DNA of 26,755 bases, taken from positions 1-26,755 of the forward strand of contig JAKCWW010008234.1 of assembly GCA_026260175.1 (NCBI GenBank). Reading direction: 5' to 3'. The notes beneath the pieces were generated by a model that had not been told where the DNA came from, searched no databases, and worked only from the letters and a program-made list of their open reading frames with translations. The position numbers and the translations under genes were made by a program. This document shows, piece after piece, positions 1-9,695 of the stretch. The DNA is from Reticulitermes lucifugus. Lineage: Eukaryota > Arthropoda > Insecta > Blattodea > Rhinotermitidae. The first letter of the stretch is position 1; every line of letters begins with the position of its first letter.

Positions 1-58
<58 letters not shown>
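1..58. repeat. (AC)n dinucleotide microsatellite
   Basis: An uninterrupted run of 29 AC units starts at the window edge, so the true length is unknown. Confidence 0.98.
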
Positions 59-60
<2 letters not shown>

Positions 61-436
61 TCGACAGTTTCATCACTACTCTTCGCTATGACCTTTTCAC
101 ATTATAGGACACGCGCTCCAAATCCAGACCGAGCAGTGTGGTGTAGAGGTAATGTTCCGTATTTAGTAGGTAAGCGGATTTAACGGCTATACCGGCTGAG
201 ACCACTCACCTTCCTCAACCCCGGTGAAAGCCTTCATATAACTCACGACCACCTCTATCAAAATCCCTACTATCTCACCGTATATGATCAGCTTTCAATA
301 TGATTCGACGTTACATAAACTCTGCTACCGAAATAGCGTCGTGTAATAAAATAATCAGTCTAATCACATTCAGTATTTGCGGCAACATAATAACGACTAG
401 CATTGCGTCGTGAATACACGTCGGTTGGTATATGGG
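59..436. other. Intergenic stretch, nothing identified
   Basis: There is no long reading frame, splice-flanked exon or repeat end that I recognise in this stretch. It is more GC-balanced than the AT-rich DNA further right. Confidence 0.5.
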
Positions 437-565
437 TACTAATGCTTCGGAACAGCTTGATGCTTCCATCTTCAGGGTCGTCCAAGGAGGGACAGAGTCA
501 AAGAGGATTCAATATTCTTAAACTGCCTTGAAGATGGAGGCAGCGACTACTCCGAAACGTTGGTA
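437..565. repeat. Inverted repeat with ~40-bp arms
   Basis: The arm 437-476 contains 'TTCGG..CTTCCATCTTCAGGG'. It is matched in reverse complement, at roughly 80%, by 526-565, which contains 'GAAGATGGAGGCAGCGACTA' followed by 'CTCCGAAACGTTGGTA'. The loop is about 49 bases. A related single arm occurs at 14897-14937 (GAAGATGGAAGCAGC..TCAGAAACATTGGTA), so this is a dispersed family, probably a small foldback or MITE-like element. No target duplication was found. Confidence 0.7.
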
Positions 566-1190
566 TCAATATACAAAGCTATGCGAAGTCATATTGCAGA
601 AGATGGAAATCTTCATTCGGTTGTACGTTCGTTGAGGCTCCTGCTGACACAGTGCCTTAAAATCTCACGACAGTTTCCTTTCCTGTCCAGCGCCCCCACT
701 TCATTATCAATAATTATCAGCATGTCTCATTCAAAGCTAAAAGTGCTAAAACATACACAGTAGGTACAGGCAGCCACTGAAATTTCATAAGATTTCCAGC
801 GCCAAAATGCTGTTGTTTCACATTCTACAAAATATTCCCTTAATAAAAATTTCATATTTTACAAAGATCCAATACCACTCATCATACATTAAAAAGTATT
901 TCATTTGTTCTTACTTCAAAACTTGTGTGGCTGCCACGAAAGTATTTGTGATGGCACGGAACTATGAAGTAAAACATAATGTATGGTGGCACGACGATAC
1001 TCATATTAAATTCCACAAAAGTCCGTCAGTTTTTTAGTTATGTGGGAGGGCGGCAAAGAGCCGCAATACCACAGGCCTCTCTTGCCTTACAAAATAAAGA
1101 AAGAAGGCTGACAAAGTAAGTAAAGTTATGCACTAGACTGAATGAAAATTAGGAACGTCCAGGAAATCAGGGGAAGTAAGTCAGGATTTA
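566..1190. other. Intergenic stretch, nothing firm
   Basis: The frames at 560-763 and 807-1037 have no recognisable domain and ordinary AT-driven composition. A short 'AAATAAAGAAAGAAGG' tract near 1089 could be the tail of an old SINE. Confidence 0.45.
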
Positions 1191-1490
1191 TGGCCGTGCC
1201 ATGGCTTAGGCGGTTAGTCGCCGTCCTCTAACCGCGGAGGCCCGGGTTCGATACCGGGTCAGTCCACGTAGGATTTGTGGTGGACAAAGTGGCACTGGGA
1301 CAGGTTTTTCCCCGAGTATTTCAGTTTTCCTCTGTCAATTTCATTGCACCGTAGCTCCATTACAAGGAGAAACGAAAAAAACTATCATCTTCATCACATT
1401 GTTGCACAAGCCTCAAGGCTGCGGTGCATTCGTAGCATCTGCTGCGGGGCCCTTCACCCCCCCCCAAAAAGGCAGGATTTAAAGAATTAA
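1191..1490 (+). mobile_element. tRNA-derived SINE, family A
   Basis: The head looks like a tRNA gene with RNA polymerase III control boxes. The A box resembles TGGCTTAGGCGG (1202-1213) and the B box is GGTTCGATACC (1245-1255). An unrelated body follows (AGTGGCACTGGGACAGGTTTTTCC) instead of an acceptor stem that would close a true tRNA. A decayed copy in the opposite orientation lies at 9210-9376 and matches both the head and the body, which shows this is a dispersed SINE and not a tRNA gene. The right end is approximate. Confidence 0.8.
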
Positions 1491-1570
1491 CACTAAATGT
1501 CCCTCACGTTACGAAAATGAAATATTTTCTAACAAGAAGAAATTTATCTACATAACTTAACAATTATTGC

Positions 1571-1830
1571 AGTCAGGATAGCGTAGTTGGTATGGCGATT
1601 CGCTACGGACTGGGCGGGCCGGGGTTTGAATACCGGTAGGGGCAAGCAATTTTCCCTTCTCCAGAACTGTCCAGAACGGCTATGGGACCCACCCGGCCTC
1701 CTATTCAGTGGTTACTGGGGTAAAGAAGCCGTGGCATATTTGACCACTAACCTCCATCTAGCGGAAAGGTTGGAAATGAGTGGAGATTTCCCTCGTATCT
1801 ACTTCAAGCAACGTGGGGGCACCACTACAT
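1571..1830 (+). mobile_element. tRNA-derived SINE, family B
   Basis: The head GTCAGGATAGCGTAGTTGG (A box) is followed by GGTTTGAATACC (B box, 1623-1634) and a body containing GACCCACCCGGCCTCC. The end segment GACCACTAACCTCCATCTAG (1742-1761) recurs in modified form at 15170-15195 and 20765-20787. Minus-strand copies occur near 13615-13810 and 15838-16421. Unlike family A, this family keeps the 'TATGGCGATTCGCTACGGAC' block between its boxes. It is presumably mobilised in trans by a LINE. The 3' limit is approximate. Confidence 0.8.
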
Positions 1831-1897
1831 TTTGCTCATAAACTCTGTTAATATCTGGGCAAACAGTCCTCAGAGATGGATCAGTTCAGAGGTGTTG

Positions 1898-2075
1898 TCA
1901 CCAGACTGTACACCTGCTGACATTTTCTCCTGAGGTGCACTCAAGGAGAAAGTGCATACTAGGAAACCATGGAATATTGATGACGTGGCACATGAACAGA
2001 ACCACAATGGAAGCAGAGACTGTCAGAAATGTGGCAGGCAGCCTCTAGGATTATGTGAACAGGTTTCAATTTGAA
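1898..2075 (+). pseudogene. Decayed Tc1/mariner (IS630-like) transposase C-terminus
   Basis: Translation from 1898 gives SPDCTPADIFS, a TGA stop, then GALKEKVHTRKPWNIDDVA. A frameshift near 1987 leads into MEAETVRNVAGSL and, after another stop, DYVNRFQ. The SPDxTPADxFxWGxLK block carries the third catalytic Asp of DDE transposases in this superfamily, and the spacing to RKPW and to the VNRFQ end fits the family as I know it. The frame is broken by at least two stops and a frameshift, so it is dead. Only the C-terminal third is visible. Confidence 0.6.
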
Positions 2076-2265
2076 CAGTTACAGGATTGGCAGGTGTAAA
2101 TTGAAGAGCTTCGCATTAGCTTTGAGTGTCATGTTAAATTATGAACTTATACCTCCCTTTATGCGACTCTGTATATGAAAATGTTATATAAACAAAAGCG
2201 CCCCTGCTGTACAACAAAACATAATCTCTAGAATTATGTGAACAGTAACAGGTTTCAATATGAAG
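2046..2265. repeat. Duplicated ~35-bp segment
   Basis: 'TTATGTGAACAGGTTTCAAT' near 2052-2071 recurs near 2233-2258 as TTATGTGAACAG, an extra 'TAACAG', then GTTTCAAT, each followed by 'TGAA'. It probably reflects a local duplication at the end of the transposase relic. Confidence 0.5.
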
Positions 2266-2659
2266 AGCCCCCAGACTGTCATGCGTCATTTTGAAAAACA
2301 TACGTTACTGGTATTCACATGCATGCATACACGTGCAAACACACGTAACCCTGATCCTGATACTAGCAAACAGACTAATATTCAATGCATTGGTAACACA
2401 GTTTTTCTTTCTTAGCAACCACAATTTCAACGATCTGCTGCACTATGAATGGTAAAGCATGACTGCAACATTTATCTATAACATAAACTACCAAAACACA
2501 ACCTCCTATACATCTGTTAAGCAAGTTATAGAATATCCTCACCACACATTAACCCACAACGTGGTTATTCCCAGAAGTACATTTATCAGCAAGTGGTGTT
2601 ACTCTCTTTCATAACATAAAGATAAAAATAAATTACTCCTAACTTGTCAGTAGTGCTTC
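2266..2659. other. Intergenic stretch, nothing identified
   Basis: AT-rich sequence. No reading frame or repeat end was recognised. Confidence 0.5.
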
Positions 2660-2738
2660 TTTTCCTGCTTGACCAATAAAGGTCGGCCCGATTCTCTAGT
2701 GAATTTTATTCGACTTTCTAAAGGTTATTATCACTGCG

Positions 2739-2750
2739 ATCGTTTGTCTA
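2739..2750. repeat. Target-site duplication, left copy
   Basis: ATCGTTTGTCTA here is identical to 3465-3476 and brackets the Jockey-like insertion. Confidence 0.9.
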
Positions 2751-3267
2751 ATTGATAATGCATCTGTGAGCTGGGCCTCGGACGTAAAATATTTAGGCCT
2801 TCTTCTAGACCAATAACTACTCTACATAAAGCACCTTCGTAACGTTTCCAACAAAGCCATAGGTACCCTTTGTAACAGGTTCGCTCTCCTTAATCGAGAC
2901 TCCACACTCTCACAAACCTCCAAATTAACACTCTATAAATTACTAATACGATACCTTATTACATATGCCGCCCCTGTCTGCAATAACACATGTAACTCAA
3001 ACTACCTCAAACTCCAAGTCGTCCAAAACAAGAGCTTGCGCATTATCGGAGATTATCCTAGGGGAACTTCCATCTCGCACCTGCACGACTCCCTTCATAT
3101 TGAATCCCTTAAAAGACTTCATTCACCACCTGACGGCCAAATTTTATATAAAATGCCCATCTCATCCTAATCCTCTAGTCCAACAGATAGGTAATTACAC
3201 ATTAGCCGACCTAAACTCCGCATATAAAATCTATAAACACAAACGACCAAAACATATACTATTGTAA
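2751..3267 (+). pseudogene. Reverse transcriptase C-terminal fragment, broken
   Basis: From 2751 the frame reads through VKYLGLLLD, a typical block just after the RT palm. TAA follows at 2814-2816. The same frame resumes with LTLYKLLIRYLITYAAPVC and NKSLRIIGDYPRGTSISHLH. A frameshift near 3100-3115 then leads to LKDFIHHLTAKFYIKCPSHP and a normal-looking end at 3267. The YAAPVC / NKSLRIIG order is that of Jockey-type ORF2 ends. With one stop and one frameshift it cannot be active. Confidence 0.8.
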
Positions 3268-3464
3268 TCCACTTCACCATCCAACATAATGTTTTTTTTT
3301 TGTAGTTATTTTTTTCACTAATATCATTTTCATATTTCTTTTTTCCCTATTTATAACTTTTTTCATGTACTCATTTTAGTTAAATTGGTTACAGGTACAA
3401 TTTTTGTTATGTTCCTTGTACATTGTTCATGCTGTTAATTGTAATCTCCAATAAATTAAAAAAA
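2751..3464 (+). mobile_element. 5'-truncated Jockey-like non-LTR retrotransposon
   Basis: The insert holds the 3' end of a reverse-transcriptase ORF, a 3' untranslated region of about 190 bases, 'AATAAATT' and a short A tail. It sits between perfect 12-bp copies of ATCGTTTGTCTA. Severe 5' truncation, a 3' A tail and a target duplication are the signature of target-primed reverse transcription. The clade call (Jockey-like) rests on the protein tail and is from memory. Confidence 0.85.
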
Positions 3465-3476
3465 ATCGTTTGTCTA
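3465..3476. repeat. Target-site duplication, right copy
   Basis: ATCGTTTGTCTA directly follows the A tail of the retroelement and equals 2739-2750. Confidence 0.9.
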
Positions 3477-3584
3477 CCTCCCTTCATCGACTGTTGAACC
3501 CGCCCCCGAGACGCGGTGTAGACACAATGCTGGCACAGCATCAGGCGGAGTGTTGGGCCGTCGCTAATCGGTCAAGCAGGAAAA

Positions 3585-4615
3585 AAAACAACCTATATGT
3601 GATGGGCAAGTATTACTATGCTGTCTAATGATATTTCGTATTTAATTATTTTACTTTTTACCAATAAATTAGTTATTACAAAATTACAAAATTAACATGA
3701 AAAAGTTATGTTCAGTATTAGGTTGCGTACAATAGCTGGGTAATTTCCAGATATTATTTTCTTCTCCTGTTCTATTTCTTATTTATATCTTCTTAACTGA
3801 GGTACTGAATTAATTGTACTAGGCTTCGTTTATATTAATAACTGACAAAGTTTTACGTGTTCTATCCATTCTAATGACAGTGAATGTTGTTCATGCAAGA
3901 TGAAATGCAAAACTAGTTTCGTTACTATAAAAATAATAAATGTATGTAATATTTATAGAAGGTCAATGTACACCCCAATCAAAATTACAAAAGTTAAGTT
4001 TGAACTGAAAATAAAATAAAGAAAGAGACTCGTTTCTGTTTTAAAATACTACATATTGAATGAATGAAGGATTTTAATAAGTTTGTAATACAATACCACA
4101 AGTTAAAAATTTTAACGCCATTTTTAAATACACCAAACTTCCACAGTCAATAAAAAGAACACAAAGTTTTATAAACACAGCTTAGAGCACAATTTGTTAT
4201 ATCATTTAATCTACAAAAAGACAAATTTTCACTACAATTCACAAAATTGGAATGTGGTAATGATATACAACTCTTGTACATACTTTAATAACCTGATGAT
4301 GACCCAATTGTGTCAAAACATGTAGCAATTTTATAAAACCATAATCTATTATTTTTATCAGAAAACAGTTTCCTTAGAATGTACATCTCTATTATATTAA
4401 TCATTTATGAAACAAAACAGGATGTCTTCCATCAACAGCGAAAAATGTTATATTTAACTCAGGTACCGATTTCTGAATAACGATTGCACAGGACATGCCC
4501 ATGTATGTCATAAGTCATAAATTCATGTTCCATGTACACACTGCTATGTACTGAGCATCCGACTTCCACTTTCCTTTAATTTCTTTTGTAAGTAGTTTAT
4601 CAAAGAATTCCAAAT
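3585..4615. other. AT-rich intergenic DNA
   Basis: No reading frame, exon or element end was recognised. 'CCTGATGATGACCCAATTGT' near 4292 looks like part of a dispersed repeat, but I cannot place it. Confidence 0.5.
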
Positions 4616-5084
4616 GTAGTAAAAGCTGGTTTATCTGGCACTGGATGATCCAGAAATCTCTAGTAACTATAACTCCACACAGACCCAATACATTTCACTG
4701 TTCTATCTACTGGTGGCATACAGCACTGATTCTGAAAGTCCAAAAAGCAAAAGTTGATCAAGAAAGTCTATGTACAGGGCAAATTTACATAAGCAAACAG
4801 GTACAACAGCAACAGGAAAATGTGTGCCTTGGTGTATTCTTCATTTTTTTTTTTAGATTATATATGTACCATGTTACATAAGTAGTGATGAAAAGGGAAA
4901 GGGAAAAGAAAGTGTGGCAGAATGACAGGATATCAACAGACAAATCAAACGGTTAGGTCTGTCTGTGAGGTAGCTAGGTACACCAAGTTACACATGATAT
5001 ATAATGTTTTATTTTCTGGGAAACTGCTACATCTGGCAAAACTTTGGTCATCCCAGAGGTACCAGATGAACCAGCTTATACAGT
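4616..5084. mobile_element. Candidate MITE with ~35-bp inverted ends
   Basis: The left end GTAAAAGCTGGTTTATCTGG continuing CACTGGATGATCCAGAA is matched by the reverse complement of the right end, TGTATAAGCTGGTTCATCTG continuing GTACCTCTGGGATGACC. The 'ATCTGGCAC..GGATGATCC' style resembles pogo/Tigger-type ends, which also occur at 19481-19804. The target duplication is not clear and the frames inside (4645-4881, 4922-5269) have no recognisable domain. Confidence 0.55.
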
Positions 5085-6528
5085 GTATTTATCAACACTC
5101 ACGTCCCTTTTCTTCATCTTTATTTTGCATTAGAAAAATGCCTTTTCAGATAAATTTAAGCAGGACAAACAGGAAGCACAGAATGGAACAAAAGTGTATA
5201 AACATCAAACAGCCTATATTTGAGCAAACTATTTTCCATTCAATACTTGCTTTCCTTCTCTGTTTCTGAGTTAAGCAGTTTTTGTATAATAGTGGCAGTT
5301 TTATATTCTTTTTTACTTCATATTTTCAGGACCAATTAAATTATCTGATAAATGCCAGTTTCTAATATTCTATCTGCTCAACAACTGTAATCCACTCCCT
5401 GATACAAAGCTTATGGGCTGCATTCTTGATGTAAGTACAAAGGTAGACTGGCAGTGACAAGATGCTAACAACCTGTTAAAACTGCATCTACTTTTCAGTA
5501 GGCCTACAGCTTTCAACAATCCTTTCCCACTAAAGCCCCTCTGGGGTCAGGATAATATACACTCACCTTGGAAATACTTATTCTGTCTGCATGGCTCATT
5601 CTGTCTTAACTCCCCATCATCTTCACCCTTTACGCAGCAGAGATTTCATTACAACCTTCACCAGCCAGGATCTGGAACTGCCTCCTATTCATCCTGCTTC
5701 TCCACCATGATATGATACTTTTATTGGTTTCATCACCATTACTGTACAGGTACCTTCCAACTTACAAGACAGCTGCATTCGCATGAGTGGTCACATAACT
5801 CAGCATTTTTGTTATTCCTTTGGTTTCACTACCTTTAATTTTCATTGAAAATACTCAACTCAATTAACTTTAATTCCATTCATTTTAGCTGTTTATGGTA
5901 TCTAATGTTTGTTTTTGACAAATAATTGCATTATTTGCTGACATTCAATAAAAGAAGTTTACAAAATTCGCATGAAATCCCATTAGTGCAATATCATGTA
6001 AGCTGAAATTGCATAAGTCACAGAAGTCTGTACTGTCTGTAAGGGAAGTCCTACTGCCTCTTTACTTCCTTCCATCGTGTTTGGCTGTTGTTAGGAAACC
6101 ACATATTAATGCATACCATGATCTATGTCAATTTATTTTTTTGCTCGACAACCATATACAGCTTAAGGCATGAAATAATCTGGTATTTATAAGGCTGATC
6201 ACCATGCGGTGGCAAATAACTGAAAAGATGTGTGCTGTCACACCGTTTCACTTAGAATCTAATTGTAATAAACGAGAATAATTCAGTGACATGTCTTGCA
6301 GTGCACTGATGCTCATGTGTCAGTTAAGAGATTTTAAGTGCCCTTTTATTGTTTGCACAGATCAAGAAGTTTATTAAAAGTGCACGTACACTAACACAAG
6401 TGGCCACAAGTGAGCTTAAAGCTTATAAATATCTCTTTCAATTGGTACACGAAAACTGTACATTATTAAAAATACACGTATAAGACAGAAGACAGAAATT
6501 GTGGCTGCACTAGGCATGCTATGTACAT
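5085..6528. other. Intergenic stretch, nothing identified
   Basis: No exon of a known family on either strand and no element ends that I recognise. Confidence 0.5.
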
Positions 6529-6667
6529 GAAATCTGTGCTCTTCTGGGGTATTACGCGGCGTCGTGTGGTAATTGTTTATCGACGTTTCGGGACAACGTA
6601 TCGGTCCCATATTCAGGGGTCAAGAGTCCGAGTAGGAAAGGATACCCCAGAAAAGCGCAGATTTCAT
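6529..6667. repeat. Dispersed inverted repeat (foldback/MITE-like)
   Basis: 'GAAATCTGTGCTCTTCTGGG' at 6529-6548 is repeated in reverse complement near 6645-6667. The interior holds 'TTTATCGACGTTTCGGGACA' and 'TATCGGTCCCATATTCAGGG'. I recall this block as a high-copy repeat in cockroach and termite assemblies, where it is often mis-annotated as short proteins on both strands. The overlapping frames at 6416-6610 (minus) and 6521-6751 (plus) are that artefact. Confidence 0.65.
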
Positions 6668-7137
6668 CAACATCGCGGCGGAAGCCTGAAATCAATGCTA
6701 TACACATGTATGTCAGACAGAAAAACAGCAGGTATACTACGTTATTGTTGAATGGTTACAATATTATGTAAAAAGTAAAACAGTTGTCAATCTGAATTAA
6801 TGTCAATTACACAGAAAATTTTCAGGAGTTCTGAGTGTTACCATCATTTTCTTGGAACAAGCGTGAAAATTAAATGTTTCGTTTGTCTTCTTCAATTCAT
6901 ATTTATACTCTAAACAAAGATAAACTTTTTAAATATTTTTAACGTCATTAAAATCTGTAGTTCACAAACAATTTGAATAACCAAATTTAACTATCTTAAA
7001 ATCACACACTCCACCTTAAAAGCACCATTATCCAGGTTCAAAACGTGGTATGATGACCTCAGTATCATGACAGATCAATGTAAAGAAGTGAATTCAAAGT
7101 ATTTAATTTCATGTCATCATGTTTCCTTCAATCATGC
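6668..7137. other. Region downstream of the dynein stop, no gene seen
   Basis: AT-rich DNA with no reading frame of interest. It may hold part of the dynein 3' UTR, but no mature transcript end can be fixed from sequence alone. Confidence 0.45.
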
Positions 7138-7159
7138 TTCCTTTACTACAGTAAAGGAA
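7138..7159. repeat. Perfect 10-bp-arm hairpin
   Basis: TTCCTTTACT-AC-AGTAAAGGAA is a perfect palindrome with a 2-base spacer. It lies about 250 bases past the dynein stop codon in transcript sense, so it could be in the 3' UTR. No function is shown. Confidence 0.6.
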
Positions 7160-7406
7160 ACACTTATCCTTCAATACTGAAACACTGCTATGGAGCAGAA
7201 TGTGACATCCACATAACAGGTAGCAATATGGCAAGTACCAACTAAGTTGCCAAATTTTGGATTCTAAGATAGATCTGCATGTTTTACATTTTGTTACACT
7301 GTAAACCTAAATAGAATTTTCAAAATAAGCTTATAGTGCAGAAACAGGACTGAAATTCCTCAAAATTTTGGAGGTCTAAGGTAAATAAAAATCTCAGTCA
7401 TATACT

Positions 7407-7412
7407 TTTATT
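7407..7412 (-). promoter_or_regulatory. Candidate AATAAA poly(A) signal overlapping the stop codon
   Basis: On the minus strand the gene ends CAG ATT TAA ATAAAAG, so the hexamer AATAAA begins with the last base of the stop codon. It would give an extremely short 3' UTR. A more distal signal may be the one used. Confidence 0.35.
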
Positions 7413-7573
7413 TAAATCTGTAGGAGCAAAGCCACTCCCGCCAATGTCCACTTCGCAGGCTTATCTTTGGTCTTCAGATTGAAAGTCCACACATACGTTG
7501 GACCTCTTGTTCGAGTTTTATAAACAGGACATTCATACACATTGCGCATGTCTTGTTTATCTTGTGTGATGGC
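7412..7573 (-). CDS. Dynein heavy chain last exon (exon 13 of window)
   Basis: This exon encodes 53 residues plus stop and begins AITQDKQDMRNVYECPVYKT. The ending WTLAGVALLLQI is followed by TAA at 7412-7414. It forms the extreme C-terminus of the C-terminal domain that packs over the motor ring. The acceptor is CTTGCAG|GCC (phase 0). The CPVYK..RGPTYVWTF pattern is what marks the beta heavy chain class. Confidence 0.95.
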   Translation of the reverse strand, partial: AITQDKQDMRNVYECPVYKTRTRGPTYVWTFNLKTKDKPAKWTLAGVALLLQI

Positions 7574-8883
7574 CTGCAAGACATATTGAAAAAAGAGAAA
7601 AAATTCAACACATATTTATAATGTTTATGCAGGCCCTTGCAAGCAATTTTGAAAATGTAGTCATGGTACGTGATGTGGTGAAAATTTCAGTACTTAACCC
7701 ACATCATGATAGTATATCATCCTATTTAGTATGAGGAAGTATGACTACCATATTAAGTTAATAAACAAGTGAGCATTCTTCCCTTTGTAACACATTCTAT
7801 CACTTATTTCTTCTGATATTTGATTCAGCAGTTGTTGTTTGGTTATTCAAGATGGTCAGAATGTCACAGAATCAGTTCAAATTTTTAAAATTACTCTTTT
7901 AATACCATTAATCAGACACATTTTATATACTCTGTGCCTCCATCAAGCTATGAGCGAATGTCTGTATTAAAGTTGGATGTATGGGTAGTGTGTCCACTCA
8001 CCTACATACCTATGCATGATGCATGTTTTTGCCCTTTAGCATTCTCATCACACAAGCATGTGAAAACACACACATATGCATGCACATGCAGGCACACATG
8101 CACACACAGAGTATATATTTAAGTTTATCACAACAGGAATACATGCTTATCTTTCTGATGGTGATGCCTGTGAGGTGACAATGAATACAGAATAAGGCAC
8201 AAGAAAGTCCCAGAGACAACTACTGATGTAACTATTATTCTAACAGACATACCATATTATTTGATCATAAAACAAGCTAAATTTATGCTGAACCCCAAGT
8301 TTTAAATAAATTTAAAAATAATGAAAGAAAAAAACAGTGAGGACCTTTCACACTTTAGCAATCCTGCTACATATGTTCTGAAATCTAGCAACTCAGGTCA
8401 AAATTGAGGTGCTTGGCATAAAAATGCTGCATACCATATTATTTATTACTGACGAGTTATGGACATTCTGCTACCAGCAGCTATGTGGCTTAAAATTCAG
8501 CCACATTTAGCTGCATATAGCTATAGCTGGCCGTGTTAAGAAGCACAGAAACTCGACCAACTGCATTCACACGATATATAAAATATATGTGCACTGCTTT
8601 CTTGCATTAAAATATGCCATAAATGCTAAGCTGGTAAGCAATATATCTGCTACATCAACTGCTAAGAAGGATACCAATTCTAAGCTGGTGGACATTTTCA
8701 GACAATATCAAATCATAAGAAAGGTCAGATTATAATCCGTCAATACAGTAGGTACATTAAACACATTTCCAAAGTGATAAATAAGCAAATTTCCAATTCA
8801 TCAACGCACGATCAAGGTGCAATGAGCATCTCCACACAGAAGACATACAGTACAAACAGAATTTCTGTAGTATGGTCACTTAC
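7574..8883 (-). other. Dynein intron 12
   Basis: GT-AG intron of about 1.3 kb. It holds a CA/TG-rich low-complexity tract at 8052-8112. Overlapping frames on both strands (7934-8122, 8010-8219) come from that tract. Nothing else was recognised. Confidence 0.8.
8052..8112. repeat. CA/TGCA-rich low-complexity tract
   Basis: Imperfect alternating purine-pyrimidine sequence (CACACACATATGCATGCACA and onward) inside the intron. Confidence 0.75.
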
Positions 8884-9016
8884 CCTGATGTTTACAACAG
8901 GCATAGAGGGAAAGAGTTCCTTCAGTTTGGATTCCATTATGATTCCTTGCTGAATGTCCCATCTAGCTCCTTCCATAAAAAAACCATGGACATATGCACC
9001 ATCACGTGGTGCCGAT
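8884..9016 (-). CDS. Dynein heavy chain exon 12 of window
   Basis: The exon begins with one base completing a Thr codon, then encodes [20 protein letters not shown] (44 codons) and ends MPVVNIR at phase 0. The acceptor is TTTCCAG|A and the donor is [25 protein letters not shown] is a conserved block of the dynein C-terminal domain. Confidence 0.95.
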
Positions 9017-9209
9017 CTGGAAAACAAGACGTTTGTAATAGCACCTTGTATAAGTCATGCTTCATGCTGTTTCATACTTGTTGTATAAACACAGGTTATA
9101 TATTATACAAAAATGAGTGGTTACATTACTTGTAGCAGTGGTGTCAGACTTCCCACTGTGCACTGCAGCTTTAAATAGGTATAAAATATCAGCCCTGGAT
9201 GATGTGACT

Positions 9210-9376
9210 ACAGAGCACTGGTGGATTAATAATTGGCAGGGTGAAAACCAAACTGCTCTGGAAAAAACCTACACCAGTGTCACTCTAATCACCATCCCAT
9301 ATGGACAACTCTGAGATTGAACCTGCGGCTCAGAAGTGACATGCTGGTGACTGACCACCTGACCTATGGCACAGCC
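9210..9376 (-). mobile_element. Decayed SINE, family A
   Basis: On the minus strand the head GGCTGTGCCATAGGTCAGG, a decayed B box GGTTCAATC and the body AGTGACACTGGTGTAGG match the SINE at 1191-1490. It lies in intron 11, in the same orientation as the dynein gene. Confidence 0.7.
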
Positions 9377-9546
9377 TAATTATGTTAGAGTTTCACAACA
9401 ATAACTGACATGCAATCTGGAGATAACTGAACTAAAATTCAGGTACAACTTGCTTGAGCAATGTCCCTTCCAGAGGCCCAGTTCTTGAAGAACCTTCAAC
9501 AGTGGTGTCACATGAAACTGCAAGTCAGTGTATTCACTCTACTTAC

Positions 9547-9695
9547 GTAAAATCTTCCTTCTGCTTCTTGGTTACATCACACTGAAGGCACATTTTGTCC
9601 AGAGGCAGCTCATTCTTGCGAGCTGTGGACTGCATAATAGCAGTAAGGAAAGACTGGGGGTTGAAGAAACCTGATAACCACACAGATGATGGTAG
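9547..9695 (-). CDS. Dynein heavy chain exon 11 of window
   Basis: 149 bases, phase 0 start, two-base overhang at the end. It encodes LPSS followed by [20 protein letters not shown] and ends KKQKEDFT. The acceptor is CTTTCAG|CTA and the donor is TTTAC|GTAAGT. The [14 protein letters not shown] block is one of the best-conserved stretches in axonemal heavy chain C-termini. Confidence 0.95.

Larger units (their letters stand above)
2660..3584. mobile_element. Short MITE-like element split by a retrotransposon
   Basis: 2660-2689 (TTTTCCTGCTTGACC, then a variable block ending GGCCC) is matched in reverse complement by 3555-3584 (GGGCC, then GGTCAAGCAGGAAAA). Removing the inserted retroelement leaves a non-coding element of about 200 bp with ~30-bp terminal inverted repeats. 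No clear target duplication is visible outside the arms, so the superfamily is unknown. Confidence 0.6.

Noticed and set aside
1191-1270. Possible functional tRNA gene
   Set aside because: A and B boxes are present, but no matching acceptor stem closes and the flank continues into a body shared with another copy, so it is a SINE head.
4922-5269. 115-residue plus-strand frame
   Set aside because: No domain, no splice context, and it overlaps one end of a candidate MITE.
5571-5640. Possible minus-strand exon with an AAG|GTGAGT donor
   Set aside because: The upstream frames contain stops close to the site and no recognisable protein or acceptor was found.
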